A DNA stretch of 64,000 bases from Mycetocola manganoxydans (GTDB lineage Bacteria; Actinomycetota; Actinomycetes; Actinomycetales; Microbacteriaceae), in NCBI RefSeq assembly GCF_003667545.1, contig NZ_RCUV01000001.1, positions 124,001-188,000 on the forward strand, in the 5' to 3' direction. Below, piece after piece: positions 8,084-18,110 of the stretch; the stretch's first letter is position 1, and the number at the start of each line of letters is the position of its first letter. Both the position numbers and the translations under genes were made by a program. The notes beneath the pieces are model-generated. The model saw only the letters and a program-made list of their open reading frames with translations. It was not told the DNA's origin and searched no databases.

Positions 8084-9772
8084 TCAGCCGGGGGTTCCCA
8101 ATTGCGTGGCGATGAGAACGACGCCCGATCCGATGACCTGCCAGGCCGATGTCCGGAGAACAGTGAGATTGCCGCCATCCACGATCGCGCGCAGCTGTCG
8201 CAACCCGGTGCCGCCGACGAGAGACACCGCGCCATCGGGGCCCTGCAGGATTTCCGATTGGCCACCGATCACCTGGTGCACCACGTCGGTCGATCCATCG
8301 GCTCCCGTGGTGAGCGTGGCGATCGTGACGTCATCGACCCAGGTCGTCGTTATGGCTGACCCGGTGCCAACGGCGAGCGCTTGTGGGTCCCCGAGGCTGA
8401 CGGGAACATAGTCCTGGTCGCGCTGGATCCCGGCAGCAAGCAGGCGGGACTCATCGCCGACCTTGACGAGGGCGAGCACGCGCGTCCCGTCGCGGGACAC
8501 GGCGAGGGACAGGATCGAGGACGCTTCCGGCCAGCTGGTGACGACGGGCGATTGCGAACCGTCCCCGCGGGACACCATGAGCGTCGCCGGCGCCGTTGCC
8601 GGCACCGTCCAGATGTGCCCGAACCCGTCAAGCGCCGGTGCGATCAGTCCCGGACGGGAATCGACCCGCAGCGGCTCGTCGCTCGAGCTGCGGACGGCGA
8701 AGACCCCGGCGGTCGTGCGGGCCGCGGCGAGGTCATGGGATGGACTGACGATGACGGCTGTCGGCTGCAGGGCTTCGACCTGATCGGAGATTCCGGGCAG
8801 CGGTTCGATCGAGTCTCCACCGGACAGGAACCCGAATCCGTCGGCGGTCAGCACGAGCGCGCGGGGATCCACCCGCGGCGACGGGAGCGTGAGATCGGGG
8901 ATCGTCTCGGTGCTGTTGTTCACCGTGATGCTTACCGAGTTGATCGCGGACACTCCGGTGAGGCTCGCGTCGAGCTGAGCCTTCATCCGCTGGAGGGTGT
9001 CTTCGTTCGCCTGGAAGGCTTCCCCGCTGAGATCGACCTGCGCCACATCGCCGACGACGGGGACGGAATTCTTCGTCAGCGCCGTACCCTCGGGGAATGC
9101 GGTCCGCACCGCCCCGTCGAGGAGCGGTCCCGGGCCGTCCAGAAGCGCCTTCACGATGCGCGTGCCCGTCGACGTCCTAGAGGGGAACCACCGCAGATCA
9201 GGCACGAGGTACGTCCAGGACGGATCGAAGAAGGTGACGGGATACGAGCTGAACACGTCGTTGAAACGCTGGGAGTCGAGAATCACACGGTCGGGCGCGA
9301 CGCTGATCCTCCACTCGTCCTTCACCTTCGTGAACACGTAGCCTTGCGTGAGCGAGGTCTGCGCAGCGAACTCGGTGTACTCCCCTTGCGCGTTCACCTC
9401 GGCCACCGGACGGACCGTCAGCTCCATCGAACGCTCATCCATGGCGCGATAGCTCCTCACCCCCGGTTCGTCGACGATGACGTTGAAGTCCGGGTCCCAC
9501 GACGAACGGATGTCTGGCGCGAGATATTCGCGCGCCGTCGCGTAGTCCTCGCGAGGGCTCGACGCCGCGTCGATGAACCCGCGCAGGATCTCCTCCTGAC
9601 TGGCACCGGCCTCGGGGCTGTTTGCGATGAACTGCACCTCGGGGTCGCCTGCGCCCTCGACCGGCTGGCCGATGCGCGGTGCCCCGGACTGCGGAATTCC
9701 GGAGCATCCAGAAAGGATCACTGCAGCGAGTACGGCGACCGTGACCGGCAGCCTGCGTGAACTCCAGGTCAT
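8084..9772 (-). CDS. lpqB: MtrAB-associated lipoprotein LpqB
   Basis: The 562-residue lipoprotein has a signal peptide and lipobox LSGC with lipidated Cys23. A GerMN-type domain spans about 195-305, and a C-terminal beta-propeller-like region follows. In mycobacteria LpqB binds the extracytoplasmic domain of MtrB and affects MtrA phosphorylation, cell division and wall homeostasis. The ATG at 9772 overlaps the mtrB stop (ATGA), and GGAG precedes it, so mtrA-mtrB-lpqB form a translationally coupled operon. Confidence 0.95.
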   Translation of the reverse strand: MTWSSRRLPVTVAVLAAVILSGCSGIPQSGAPRIGQPVEGAGDPEVQFIANSPEAGASQEEILRGFIDAASSPREDYATAREYLAPDIRSSWDPDFNVIVDEPGVRSYRAMDERSMELTVRPVAEVNAQGEYTEFAAQTSLTQGYVFTKVKDEWRISVAPDRVILDSQRFNDVFSSYPVTFFDPSWTYLVPDLRWFPSRTSTGTRIVKALLDGPGPLLDGAVRTAFPEGTALTKNSVPVVGDVAQVDLSGEAFQANEDTLQRMKAQLDASLTGVSAINSVSITVNNSTETIPDLTLPSPRVDPRALVLTADGFGFLSGGDSIEPLPGISDQVEALQPTAVIVSPSHDLAAARTTAGVFAVRSSSDEPLRVDSRPGLIAPALDGFGHIWTVPATAPATLMVSRGDGSQSPVVTSWPEASSILSLAVSRDGTRVLALVKVGDESRLLAAGIQRDQDYVPVSLGDPQALAVGTGSAITTTWVDDVTIATLTTGADGSTDVVHQVIGGQSEILQGPDGAVSLVGGTGLRQLRAIVDGGNLTVLRTSAWQVIGSGVVLIATQLGTPG

Positions 9773-11451
9773 ACTCCGACTCCCTTCTCGTGCTGGGTGG
9801 TATCCCTGGCGTTCTCCTCGTGCGCCGTTGCATCCGCATCGTGTCCGAGATCCGTGGACGCGTCCTCCGGCGGCAGAGGAAGCGGCGACTTGGTCACGAC
9901 ACCGCCGAGGGCCCGAGGCAGGGTGAGGCGGAAACACGTCCCTTCGCCGACGACGGACCACAACTCGAGGGACCCGCCATGCAACTGCGCATCCTCGAGT
10001 GCGATGGCGAGGCCGAGCCCGGTGCCTCCGATCGTCCGCTTGCGGGACGGGTCTGCGCGCCAGAACCGGTCGAACACCCGCTGGGCGTCCGCCTCGGTCA
10101 TCCCGTGCCCGTAATCACGCACGGTGAGGGCGACCGCTTGTTCGTTGCTGTCCACGGTGACGACGATCGGACGGCCTTCGCCGTGCTCGATGGCGTTGCC
10201 GAGCAGATTCCGGACGACGCGGCGGATGCGACGCGGGTCCATTTCGACGTTGGAGTATCCGCCGGGGGCGACGAGGCGGACGTCCGAGCCCTTCTGCTCG
10301 GCGAGCGACGCCATTCCTTCGATCGAGTCCTCGGCGAGATGGACGAGGCTGTGCGGTTCGATTTCGAGTTCGACCGAACCGGCGTCGTAGCGGCTGATCT
10401 CAAGCAGGTCAGCGAGGAGGAGTTCGAAGCGTTGCGTCTGCGTGTGCAGAAGTTCCGCTGTTCGGGCCGTGGCCGGGGGGAAGTCAACGCGCTGATCGTA
10501 GAGGACGTCGCCGGCGAGACGGATGGTGGTGAGCGGCGTGCGCAGTTCATGGGACACGTCGGAGACAAATCGCTGCTGGACCTGCGAGAGCTCCGCCAGC
10601 TCGCGGATCTGGGACTGCAGGCTGTCAGCCATCCCGTTGAAGGAGCGTGCGAGGGTCGCGAGTTCGTCCTCACCCTTCACCGGGATCCGCACCTCGAGGT
10701 CGCCCTGCGCGAGCCGCTCACTCGTCTCGGCAGCGACGCGGACCGGGTTGGCCACCAGCCGCACGATCACCCACGACACAGCCCCGACGAGCAGGAGAAG
10801 CGTGAGCCCGCCGATGAGGAGCGTCCTCTGGACGAAAAGCAGGGTCTGCTCGGTGTCGCTGAGATCGAACCCGATATAGATCTCCCACCTGCTGCCCTCT
10901 GGCAGCGTGATCTGCGAGCCGACCACGATGCCGGGGACCGAACTGCCATCTGCCGCCGGCAGAGACACGGACTGCCACCACTGTTCCTCGGGGTTGTTCT
11001 GGACGAGTTTGCGCAGTTCATCAGAGACGACACCGTTGAGACGCACGTTCTCGAAGTCCTGCGGCCCCGTTGCGGTCGGTTCCTGCCCCGGCGCCCGGTA
11101 GCCCGCGATCATCGAACTCGAGGATGTCCGCGCGATCTCCTCGCGAGCCGCACCCATCAGCTCCTGTGTCCCCGTCCGCCCGGCGCCGCTCGACGAATCC
11201 AGGATGTTCTGGGCCGATTCGATCGCTCGGGCCGAGTCCTGCTGTACTTGCGTCACTCGCGACTGGAACAGGTCGTTCCCGATGGTGATCGCCATGTAGA
11301 AGCTTGAAATCAGCAGCGCGAAGAGCGACAGGGCAAGCGTGACGACGATCGTGCGGAATTGCAGGGACCGTCGCCAGGAGCGCGCGGCCCTCGCCGGCCA
11401 CGTCCTCCAGTTTTCGAGCCGGATGCCCGAGACGCCCTGGCCGAGTCCCAT
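9769..11451 (-). CDS. mtrB: Sensor histidine kinase MtrB
   Basis: A 560-residue kinase with TM1 at about 35-57, an extracytoplasmic sensor of about 150 residues, TM2 at about 210-231, and HAMP to about 283. The HisKA motif SHELRTP carries phospho-acceptor His301, and an ATPase domain with GTGLGL follows. It phosphorylates MtrA and links cell-wall growth and division to transcription. A polar, acidic tail of about 45 residues follows the kinase core. The start lies 7 bp after the mtrA stop. Confidence 0.95.
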   Translation of the reverse strand: MGLGQGVSGIRLENWRTWPARAARSWRRSLQFRTIVVTLALSLFALLISSFYMAITIGNDLFQSRVTQVQQDSARAIESAQNILDSSSGAGRTGTQELMGAAREEIARTSSSSMIAGYRAPGQEPTATGPQDFENVRLNGVVSDELRKLVQNNPEEQWWQSVSLPAADGSSVPGIVVGSQITLPEGSRWEIYIGFDLSDTEQTLLFVQRTLLIGGLTLLLLVGAVSWVIVRLVANPVRVAAETSERLAQGDLEVRIPVKGEDELATLARSFNGMADSLQSQIRELAELSQVQQRFVSDVSHELRTPLTTIRLAGDVLYDQRVDFPPATARTAELLHTQTQRFELLLADLLEISRYDAGSVELEIEPHSLVHLAEDSIEGMASLAEQKGSDVRLVAPGGYSNVEMDPRRIRRVVRNLLGNAIEHGEGRPIVVTVDSNEQAVALTVRDYGHGMTEADAQRVFDRFWRADPSRKRTIGGTGLGLAIALEDAQLHGGSLELWSVVGEGTCFRLTLPRALGGVVTKSPLPLPPEDASTDLGHDADATAHEENARDTTQHEKGVGV

Positions 11452-11458
11452 CGCGTCC

Positions 11459-12145
11459 TCAGACGGTTGCGCCGGCGCCGGCGCGATAGCCGACGCCGCG
11501 CACCGTCATGACGATGCGCGGGTTGTCCGGGTCGTCCTCGACCTTGGCGCGCAAGCGCTGGACGTGCACGTTGACCAGACGGGTATCGGCCTTGTAGTGA
11601 TAGCCCCACACCTGCTCCAGCAGCATTTCGCGCGTGAACACCTGCTGCGGCTTGGACGCCAGCGTGAGGAGGAGGTCGAACTCGAGGGGGGTGAGGTTGA
11701 TCCGCTGTTCCCCGCGCTTGACCTCGTGTCCGGCCACATCGAGGACGAGATCCCCGATCTGCAGCGAATCCTGGGAGTCGGGCGTCGCCGGGCGCAGCCG
11801 GGTGCGGATCCTCGCGACGAGCTCCTTCGGGTTGAAAGGCTTGACCATGTAGTCGTCAGCGCCGGACTCGAGGCCTTTGACGACGTCGGACGTGTCGGTC
11901 TTCGCGGTCAGCATGATGATCGGTACTCCCGACTCACTCCGGATACGCGTGCACACCTCGATGCCGTCGATCCCTGGCAGCATCAGGTCGAGCAGCACCA
12001 GGTCGGGACGGGACTCATGGAAAGCGTCGAGAGCTCCTGACCCATCGGCACAGAACGAGGGCTCGAAACCCTCGGTGAGCAGCACAATCCCGATCATCTC
12101 GGCCAGCGCGGTGTCATCGTCGACCACCAGGATCCGTGCGTTCAT
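11459..12145 (-). CDS. mtrA: Response regulator MtrA
   Basis: A 228-residue OmpR/PhoB-family regulator. The receiver domain (1-115) has acidic residues Asp10/Asp11, phospho-acceptor Asp53 (LLDLMLPG) and conserved Lys in LTAKTD. A winged-helix DNA-binding domain (about 130-226) ends with MTVRGVGYR. MtrA is an essential regulator of cell-wall hydrolases and replication-linked genes in related actinomycetes. The ATG at 12145 begins the canonical NARILVVDDD. The 195-bp gap upstream holds the divergent promoters; no clear MtrA box was recognised there. Confidence 0.96.
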   Translation of the reverse strand: MNARILVVDDDTALAEMIGIVLLTEGFEPSFCADGSGALDAFHESRPDLVLLDLMLPGIDGIEVCTRIRSESGVPIIMLTAKTDTSDVVKGLESGADDYMVKPFNPKELVARIRTRLRPATPDSQDSLQIGDLVLDVAGHEVKRGEQRINLTPLEFDLLLTLASKPQQVFTREMLLEQVWGYHYKADTRLVNVHVQRLRAKVEDDPDNPRIVMTVRGVGYRAGAGATV

Positions 12146-12340
12146 ACGCCTCGTTCTCGATTCGTGTGCGGGCAGCGTCTCGCTGACCTGCAATACCTGG
12201 CTCAAGGTTAGCCGCAACCCGGTGGCAGTTGGCCGAGAACCGCGGCTCACGGCGGATGCCGATGCCTTCGTGGTGTCGGCAGGGCAGGTATGGCACGATG
12301 AGGGAGCGCGAAAAAGTCGAACTTCTCGAAGGGGCCGTGA

Positions 12341-13735
12341 GTGACGAACGACGACAACTGGCAGGCACCGGGCGGCTCGACGCCGAGCGCATCCGCGGCG
12401 GGACACAACCCACCTCCCAGTGCCGCCGCCCCTCAGTCCCAGACCCCGCAATGGCAGTCGGACCAGCCTTTCCCTCCGCCGTTCCCCCAACAGCCTGCGC
12501 CGCAGCAGCCCTACGGCCAGCAGTACCCGCCTCAGCCATACGGCCAGCAGTATCCGCCTCAGCCCCCGTACGCTCCTGCCCCGCCGCAGCAGGGCCAGAT
12601 GCCCCCAGGCCAGTTCCCCGGCTACGGTCAGCAGCACGGCGGCCCATTCCCTCCAGACGCGCCAGGCGCATGGACCCCTCCCCCCAAACCGGGGCTCATT
12701 CCGCTTCGCCCGCTGGGCTTCGGCACTCTCCTCGGCGCCCCATTCCTCACCCTGAAACGGAACCCCAAGGCGACGTTCGGGAGTGCACTCCTCGTCCAGG
12801 CGATCACCGTCGTGGTGAGCCTGGTCGTGCTCGGCATCATCACCTTTTTCGTCATCGGCCGGATCACGAGCGCAGCGCCGGAGGACCAGGAGGCCGTGGC
12901 CGCCGGTGGACTCGTCGCCATTCTGATCGGCTCGATCGTGCCCTTCCTCGTGGGGATCGGCGCGACGGTCTTCCTCCAGGGTGTCATCGTGACGGAGGCG
13001 GCACGGTCCACTCTCGGCGAGAAGCTCACCCTCCGCGAGACCTGGAAAGCGACATGGCCGAGACTCGGCCGTCTGCTGCTCTGGACTCTTCTCGCCGGCG
13101 GTGCCGTGACCGTAGCCGTAGCCATTGTCGTCGGTATCGTCTGGATGCTCGTGGCGCTCGGCGGCGGTTTCATCGCCGCTGGGGTGATCCTCGCCATCCT
13201 CGCCGGCCTCGCGATTCTCGCGCTTGCGATCTGGCTCGGTGTCAAGTTCTCGCTCGTACCGAGCATTCTCGTGCTCGAGCGGACCGGTGTGATCGAAGCG
13301 GCCCGCCGGTCGTGGCGACTCACAGACGGCTACTTCTGGCGCACCCTCGGAGTGCAGTACCTGATCGCGTTCATCGTCGGAACGGTGTCCCAGGTGGTCG
13401 TCACCCCGATCTCACTGCTCTACACGGTCGCCCTCGGGCTGATCGACCCGACTGCGTCCACCGCTGAGGACTGGATCGCGCCCGCCTTGCTCTATGTCGC
13501 CCTCATCATCGTGACCCTGCTCGTGGCATCCGTCACCAGCGTCGTCCAGTCGGCGACCATCGCGTTCATCTACATCGACCTCCGCATGCGCAAGGAGGGG
13601 CTCGACCTCGAGCTCATCCGGTTCGTCGAGGCGAGGCAGTCAGGCGACGCTTCAGCGCCAGACCCGTACCTCGTCCAGGCATCGGGCCGGCCTGCACCGG
13701 GTATGGCCGCTCCGGCGGGATCTCCGTGGGCCTAG
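12341..13735 (+). CDS. Multi-pass membrane protein with Pro/Gln/Tyr-rich N-terminus (glycerophosphoryl diester phosphodiesterase membrane-domain-like)
   Basis: A 464-residue protein. Residues 1-120 are a low-complexity cytoplasmic arm rich in P, Q, Y and G, containing a perfect two-copy QPYGQQYPP repeat. Several membrane helices follow from about residue 140 (for example ITVVVSLVVLGIITFFVIG), ending before a short polar tail. It resembles the membrane-domain family often placed next to DUF4129 and MoxR genes; function is unknown. The GTG at 12341 has GAAGGGG about 8 nt upstream. It heads a five-gene operon whose next start overlaps its stop. Confidence 0.75.
   Translation: MTNDDNWQAPGGSTPSASAAGHNPPPSAAAPQSQTPQWQSDQPFPPPFPQQPAPQQPYGQQYPPQPYGQQYPPQPPYAPAPPQQGQMPPGQFPGYGQQHGGPFPPDAPGAWTPPPKPGLIPLRPLGFGTLLGAPFLTLKRNPKATFGSALLVQAITVVVSLVVLGIITFFVIGRITSAAPEDQEAVAAGGLVAILIGSIVPFLVGIGATVFLQGVIVTEAARSTLGEKLTLRETWKATWPRLGRLLLWTLLAGGAVTVAVAIVVGIVWMLVALGGGFIAAGVILAILAGLAILALAIWLGVKFSLVPSILVLERTGVIEAARRSWRLTDGYFWRTLGVQYLIAFIVGTVSQVVVTPISLLYTVALGLIDPTASTAEDWIAPALLYVALIIVTLLVASVTSVVQSATIAFIYIDLRMRKEGLDLELIRFVEARQSGDASAPDPYLVQASGRPAPGMAAPAGSPWA
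12506..12559 (+). repeat. Two tandem 27-bp coding repeats (QPYGQQYPP x2)
   Basis: Units 12506-12532 and 12533-12559 both encode QPYGQQYPP and differ only at synonymous positions. Repeat number may vary between strains by slippage; that is inference. Confidence 0.85.
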
Positions 13736-14394
13736 CGAGCAACGCCGGCTTCGATGTCCCGGTCGTGCCAGACGCGCCCGACGCACGGGACTGGCTTCTC
13801 GAGGAACTGTCGAAGCCGGAGTACGCCGCTGCACGCCCCAGCCTGTTCGACATCCTCAGCCAGCGGTTCTTCGACTGGCTTCTCCGGCTCTTCCAGCCGG
13901 GCGAATCGGTCCCGCTCGACTGGCTGCCCGTCGCAATCGTCGGCCTCGTCGTCGCCGGCCTGATCGTAGCGCTGCTCATCTGGGGTGTTCCGCGAGTCAA
14001 CCGGCGAAGCGGCGCTGCTACCGGGCTGTTCGGTGACGAAGATCGCCGCACCGCGGCGGAACTCCGACGGGACGCTGCAGCCGCCGCATCGGCGGGCAAC
14101 TGGACGCTCGCCGTTCTCGAGCAATTCCGTGCCCTCGCGAGAGGTTTGTCCGAACGCACCATCGTTCTCGTCAGCCCCGGTACGACCGCACATGATTTCT
14201 CGCTCCGTGCGTCCGGCGCGTTCCCCCCGGCATCCGATGACCTTGCGAACGCCGCAACGATCTTCGACGGGGTTCGCTACCTCGGGCAACAGGGCACAGC
14301 GGACGACTATGAACGCGTGCGACGGCTCGATGCCAGGCTGCAGGGAGAATCCCCTCGACGGCATGAAGCGGTGGACGCCGAGGTGCCGGCATGA
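13726..14394 (+). CDS. DUF4129 domain-containing membrane protein
   Basis: A 222-residue protein with an N-terminal segment, one membrane helix (about 66-88), and a C-terminal cytoplasmic DUF4129 domain (about 125-195). DUF4129 proteins of unknown biochemical role accompany MoxR/DUF58 operons and are often linked to transglutaminase-type proteins. The GTG at 13726 overlaps the end of the previous gene by 10 bp, and its own stop overlaps the next start by 4 bp, so translation is likely coupled. Confidence 0.85.
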   Translation: MGLASNAGFDVPVVPDAPDARDWLLEELSKPEYAAARPSLFDILSQRFFDWLLRLFQPGESVPLDWLPVAIVGLVVAGLIVALLIWGVPRVNRRSGAATGLFGDEDRRTAAELRRDAAAAASAGNWTLAVLEQFRALARGLSERTIVLVSPGTTAHDFSLRASGAFPPASDDLANAATIFDGVRYLGQQGTADDYERVRRLDARLQGESPRRHEAVDAEVPA

Positions 14395-15605
14395 CCACCA
14401 CGACCGCAGCCCCCTCCGATGCCACCGTCCTGACGCCACGGGCACGAACCGTCGCCAGGCGCGGACTGTTCTGGGCCGGAGTCGGGCTTGTCTGCATCCT
14501 CGTCGTCACCGCGACGCTCCTCCTCACCAGGGGCGGAGCGGCGAGCGACCTGCTGCTCGACCCGTCGAGCGCTGCGCCCACCGGCGCGAAGGCCGTCGCC
14601 CAGGTTCTCCGCGAACAGGGTGTCGACGTTATCCTGCCCGAGGGGTACGACGAGGCCATCGCCGAGTCCGGCGAACCCGGCACGACCCTCGCGATCTACG
14701 ATCCGTCCGGCTACCTGTCGGCAGGACGCCTCACCGCTCTCACGGAACAGGCAGAGGACGCCGTGCTCCTGAGCCCCGGGTTCCGTCAGCTCCAGGCCGT
14801 CGCCCCCGGAGTCAACGCAGCGGGAACGGCGGATCCGGACGAGATCCTCGACGCCGGGTGCGACCTCGCCGTGGCCGACCGCGCCGGCTCGATCAGCGCC
14901 GGTCCGCTTCTCGACATCCCCGGGAACCCGGATGCCGTTGGTTGCTTCCCCGCGAAGACTGGAGGGTTCGGGCTTGTCACCATTCCCGACGGCGGAGACA
15001 CCCTTTCGTTGCTCGGCCCCGCTGACCTCCTGTCCAACGACGCCGTCATCCTCCACGGCAACGCCGCACTCGCCCTGGGACTGCTCGGAGGGACCGATCG
15101 GCTCGTCTGGTTCCTGCCCTCCGTCGCTGATGTTGAAGCAACCGGCCCCCCGACCCTTCAGGAGCTCACCCCGACCTGGCTCGTGCCGGTGACGTCGCTC
15201 CTCGCCATCACCGTGCTCGTCGCCATGTTCTGGCGCGGCCGCCGTTTCGGCCCTCTCGTCGCCGAAGATCTCCCTGTCACCGTTCCATCGGGCGAGACGA
15301 TGGAAGGCCGATCCCGGCTGTACCAGCGGACCGCCGCGAGGACGCGTGCCATCGACGCGTTGAGGATCGGGACCGTCGGGCGGCTTGGCAATGCCCTCGG
15401 ACTCTCCCGGCACGCGAGCGTTCCCGAAGTGTCGGATGCCGTCGCCTCGGTGCTCGGACGGAATCCGAACGAGATCCGGAGCATCCTTCTCGACACCCTC
15501 CCCACGTCGGAGCGCGACGTCGTCGCCCTCTCCGACGCGCTCCTGGACCTGGAGACAGCGGTCATCGCTGCCGTCGACCCCCGGCCGCCGACCACCGCAC
15601 GCTGA
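14391..15605 (+). CDS. DUF4350 domain-containing membrane protein
   Basis: The 404-residue product has a membrane helix at about 26-47, an extracytoplasmic DUF4350 domain (about 50-235) and a second helix at about 262-283. A cytoplasmic tail of about 120 residues follows. The DUF4350 part (for example AVAQVLREQGVDVILPEGY) resembles GATase-like folds that may bind a ligand without known catalysis. It starts within the stop of the DUF4129 gene (ATGA) and precedes the MoxR ATPase by 40 bp. Confidence 0.85.
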   Translation: MTTTTAAPSDATVLTPRARTVARRGLFWAGVGLVCILVVTATLLLTRGGAASDLLLDPSSAAPTGAKAVAQVLREQGVDVILPEGYDEAIAESGEPGTTLAIYDPSGYLSAGRLTALTEQAEDAVLLSPGFRQLQAVAPGVNAAGTADPDEILDAGCDLAVADRAGSISAGPLLDIPGNPDAVGCFPAKTGGFGLVTIPDGGDTLSLLGPADLLSNDAVILHGNAALALGLLGGTDRLVWFLPSVADVEATGPPTLQELTPTWLVPVTSLLAITVLVAMFWRGRRFGPLVAEDLPVTVPSGETMEGRSRLYQRTAARTRAIDALRIGTVGRLGNALGLSRHASVPEVSDAVASVLGRNPNEIRSILLDTLPTSERDVVALSDALLDLETAVIAAVDPRPPTTAR

Positions 15606-15645
15606 CACTGCCCGAACCCGTACGACCGAACCGGAAGAATGCGAC

Positions 15646-16779
15646 ATGACCACACCGACACCGCACGGCCAGCCGTATCCGCACCGCCAAGGCCAGCCCA
15701 TCCCGCAGGGATACCCCGACGACACCGGCGCACCGAGGAGCTACCCGCAGCAGCCGCAGCACGCGGTCCGTCGATCGAGTGACGGCACGGAGCCGCCTCG
15801 TGCGCCGGCCGAGGCCGAGTCGCCGCGGAACGCCGAACTCCGGGCACAGCTTGCCCAGGTGCGCAGGGAGGTCGGCAAGGCGGTAGTCGGGCAGGAAGCA
15901 GCCGTGAGCGGCCTGATCGTCGCCCTCCTCGCGAAAGGCCATGTGCTCCTCGAGGGTGTGCCAGGGGTCGCCAAGACCCTCCTCGTCCGTACCCTCAGCC
16001 AGGCGCTCGACCTCGACACGAAGCGGGTGCAATTCACTCCTGACCTGATGCCGGGTGATGTCACCGGTTCGCTCGTGTACGACGCGAAGACCGGCGAGTT
16101 CGAATTCCGCCGCGGACCCGTGTTCACCAACATCCTCCTCGCCGACGAGATCAACCGGACTCCCCCGAAGACGCAGTCATCGCTTCTCGAGGCAATGGAA
16201 GAACGCCAGGTGTCCACCGACGGCGTCACCCAGCCCCTCGCCGAGCCCTTCGTCGTCGCTGCGACGATGAACCCGATCGAATACGAGGGCACATACACGC
16301 TGCCAGAGGCCCAACTCGACAGGTTCCTGCTCAAGCTCGTCCTCGACGTTCCCGAGCGCGATATCGAGGTCGAGGTCCTGCGGAGGCACTCCGCGGGTTT
16401 CAACCCGCGTGACCTCACCGGCGCCGGTGTCACGGCGGTGCTCGGCGCCGCCGACCTCGCCGAAGCGCAGGTCGCGGCGGCAGCGACAGGGGTCAGCCCG
16501 GACGTGCTCAGCTACATCGTGGACCTTGCGCGCGCCACACGACGCAGCCCGTCCGTGCGCATGGGTGTCAGTCCGCGCGGAACGACGGCGTTGCTCTCAG
16601 CGGCGAAGGCGTGGGCCTGGCTCAGCGGCTACTCCTGGGTCACCCCCGACCACGTTCAGGCGATGGTGCTTCCCGTCTGGAGACACCGGTTGCAGTTGCG
16701 CCCGGAAGCGGAACTGGAGGGTGTCGCCTCCGACGCGATCCTGCGCTCGATCATGCAGCAGGTACAGGTCCCGATCTAA
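15646..16779 (+). CDS. MoxR family AAA+ ATPase
   Basis: A 377-residue AAA+ protein with a proline-rich N-terminal 60 residues. Walker A is at about 104-111 (GVPGVAKT), Walker B at about 164-168 (LLADE), and AATMNP is the sensor 1 motif. A C-terminal lid domain follows. MoxR ATPases act as chaperones that mature or activate partner proteins, usually with a DUF58 or VWA protein encoded alongside. The ATG at 15646 has GGAAGAA upstream. The DUF58 gene begins directly after its stop codon with no gap. Confidence 0.93.
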   Translation: MTTPTPHGQPYPHRQGQPIPQGYPDDTGAPRSYPQQPQHAVRRSSDGTEPPRAPAEAESPRNAELRAQLAQVRREVGKAVVGQEAAVSGLIVALLAKGHVLLEGVPGVAKTLLVRTLSQALDLDTKRVQFTPDLMPGDVTGSLVYDAKTGEFEFRRGPVFTNILLADEINRTPPKTQSSLLEAMEERQVSTDGVTQPLAEPFVVAATMNPIEYEGTYTLPEAQLDRFLLKLVLDVPERDIEVEVLRRHSAGFNPRDLTGAGVTAVLGAADLAEAQVAAAATGVSPDVLSYIVDLARATRRSPSVRMGVSPRGTTALLSAAKAWAWLSGYSWVTPDHVQAMVLPVWRHRLQLRPEAELEGVASDAILRSIMQQVQVPI

Positions 16780-18087
16780 ATGACCGTTTCCGGGAGGTTC
16801 GTCGCGCTCGTCGCCCTTGGCGTCGTTCCGGTGATCGCGCTGGGCCTGGTGACGGGCGAGCCGGGCGCCGTGCTCGGCGCCTGGCTGCTGTTCGTTCTCG
16901 CGCTCGGCATCCTCGACCTTTCGCTCGCGGCGTCTCCCCGTCTCGTCACCACGTCACGGTCGCTTCCACCGCGCACACGGCTCGGCGAGACCGTCCTGAG
17001 CGAGCTCTACCTCACCAACCGTGGCAGGCGCACCCTGCGCGGAATCGTCCGTGATGCCTGGCAGCCGTCGGCAGGCGCTGCCGTCACCCGGGCGCGCGTG
17101 AGCATTCCGTCGGGTGAACGACGGCTCGTGTCCGTGCCGCTCACACCGTTCCGTCGCGGCGAGCGCACCGTCGAACTCGTCACCGTGCGCTCGTTCGGGC
17201 CGCTCGGGTTGTGGGCGCGGCAGGCGACGCTCAAGAGTCCCGGCCGAATCCGGGTGCTTCCGCCGTTCCACGCTCGAAAGCACCTGCCATCGAGGCTCGC
17301 GCGGCTCCGCGAACTCGACGGTGCGACGAGTGTCATGGTCCGCGGCCAGGGCACGGAGTTCGACTCCCTGAGGGAGTACGTCCGCGGCGATGACGTCCGA
17401 TCGATCGACTGGCGGGCAACGGCCAGGAGACGCGACGTCGTTGTGCGGACGTGGCGTCCCGAACGCGATCGGAGGGTGGTACTCGTCCTCGACACCGGTC
17501 GCACGTCTGCCGCCCGGATCGCGGACGAACCGCGCATCGATACCGCGTTCGAGGCATCCCTCCTTCTTGCCGCGCTCGCAACGCGCGCGGGTGACCGGGT
17601 CGACCTGCTCGCCTACGACCGGCGGATGCGGGCACGCGTCCAGGGAGCGACAGGCGCGGACCTGATGGCGAAGATGGTGGACGCTCTCGCCCCGGTCGAA
17701 CCGGAACTGCTCGAAATGGACTGGGCGGCTGTTCCCGCGCTCGTCCGAGGAGTGACGAGCCAGCGTTCCCTCATCGTTCTGCTCACGTCGATCGACGCGC
17801 CCGGCGCCTCCACCGCCCTGCTGTCGGTGCTCCCCCAGCTGACCAAACGGCACGTCGTCGTCGTGGCATCCGTCACCGACCCCGCCGCGCTCGAGGCGAG
17901 CCGTCAGCGCGGAAACCGGGACGAGGTGTATCTGGCCGCCGCCGCGGAGCGCGCGCTGCTCGACATCTCGAGGGTCTCTGATGCCATCCGGCAGATGGGG
18001 GCCGAGGTCGTGACGGCGTCACCGTCCGAGCTTCCACCCGCCCTCGCCGACCGCTACCTCGCGCTCAAGGCGGCCGGGCGCCTCTGA
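16780..18087 (+). CDS. DUF58 domain-containing protein
   Basis: A 435-residue protein with two N-terminal membrane helices (about 6-50) and an immunoglobulin-like or linker region. The DUF58 domain spans about 190-275, with the family signature REYVRGDDVRSIDWRATARR, and a VWA-like C-terminal region follows (VVLVLDTGR). DUF58 proteins are the membrane partners of MoxR ATPases. The start directly follows the MoxR stop, so the two are likely made together. It ends the five-gene operon; a hairpin follows. Confidence 0.92.
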   Translation: MTVSGRFVALVALGVVPVIALGLVTGEPGAVLGAWLLFVLALGILDLSLAASPRLVTTSRSLPPRTRLGETVLSELYLTNRGRRTLRGIVRDAWQPSAGAAVTRARVSIPSGERRLVSVPLTPFRRGERTVELVTVRSFGPLGLWARQATLKSPGRIRVLPPFHARKHLPSRLARLRELDGATSVMVRGQGTEFDSLREYVRGDDVRSIDWRATARRRDVVVRTWRPERDRRVVLVLDTGRTSAARIADEPRIDTAFEASLLLAALATRAGDRVDLLAYDRRMRARVQGATGADLMAKMVDALAPVEPELLEMDWAAVPALVRGVTSQRSLIVLLTSIDAPGASTALLSVLPQLTKRHVVVVASVTDPAALEASRQRGNRDEVYLAAAAERALLDISRVSDAIRQMGAEVVTASPSELPPALADRYLALKAAGRL

Positions 18088-18110
18088 CCCGCGTCTTCAC
18101 GCGTTCCGGT

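Noticed and set aside
8381-11307. Very long plus-strand open frames opposite lpqB and mtrB
   Set aside because: Both lie entirely within clear minus-strand genes and encode charged, low-complexity sequence with no family resemblance.
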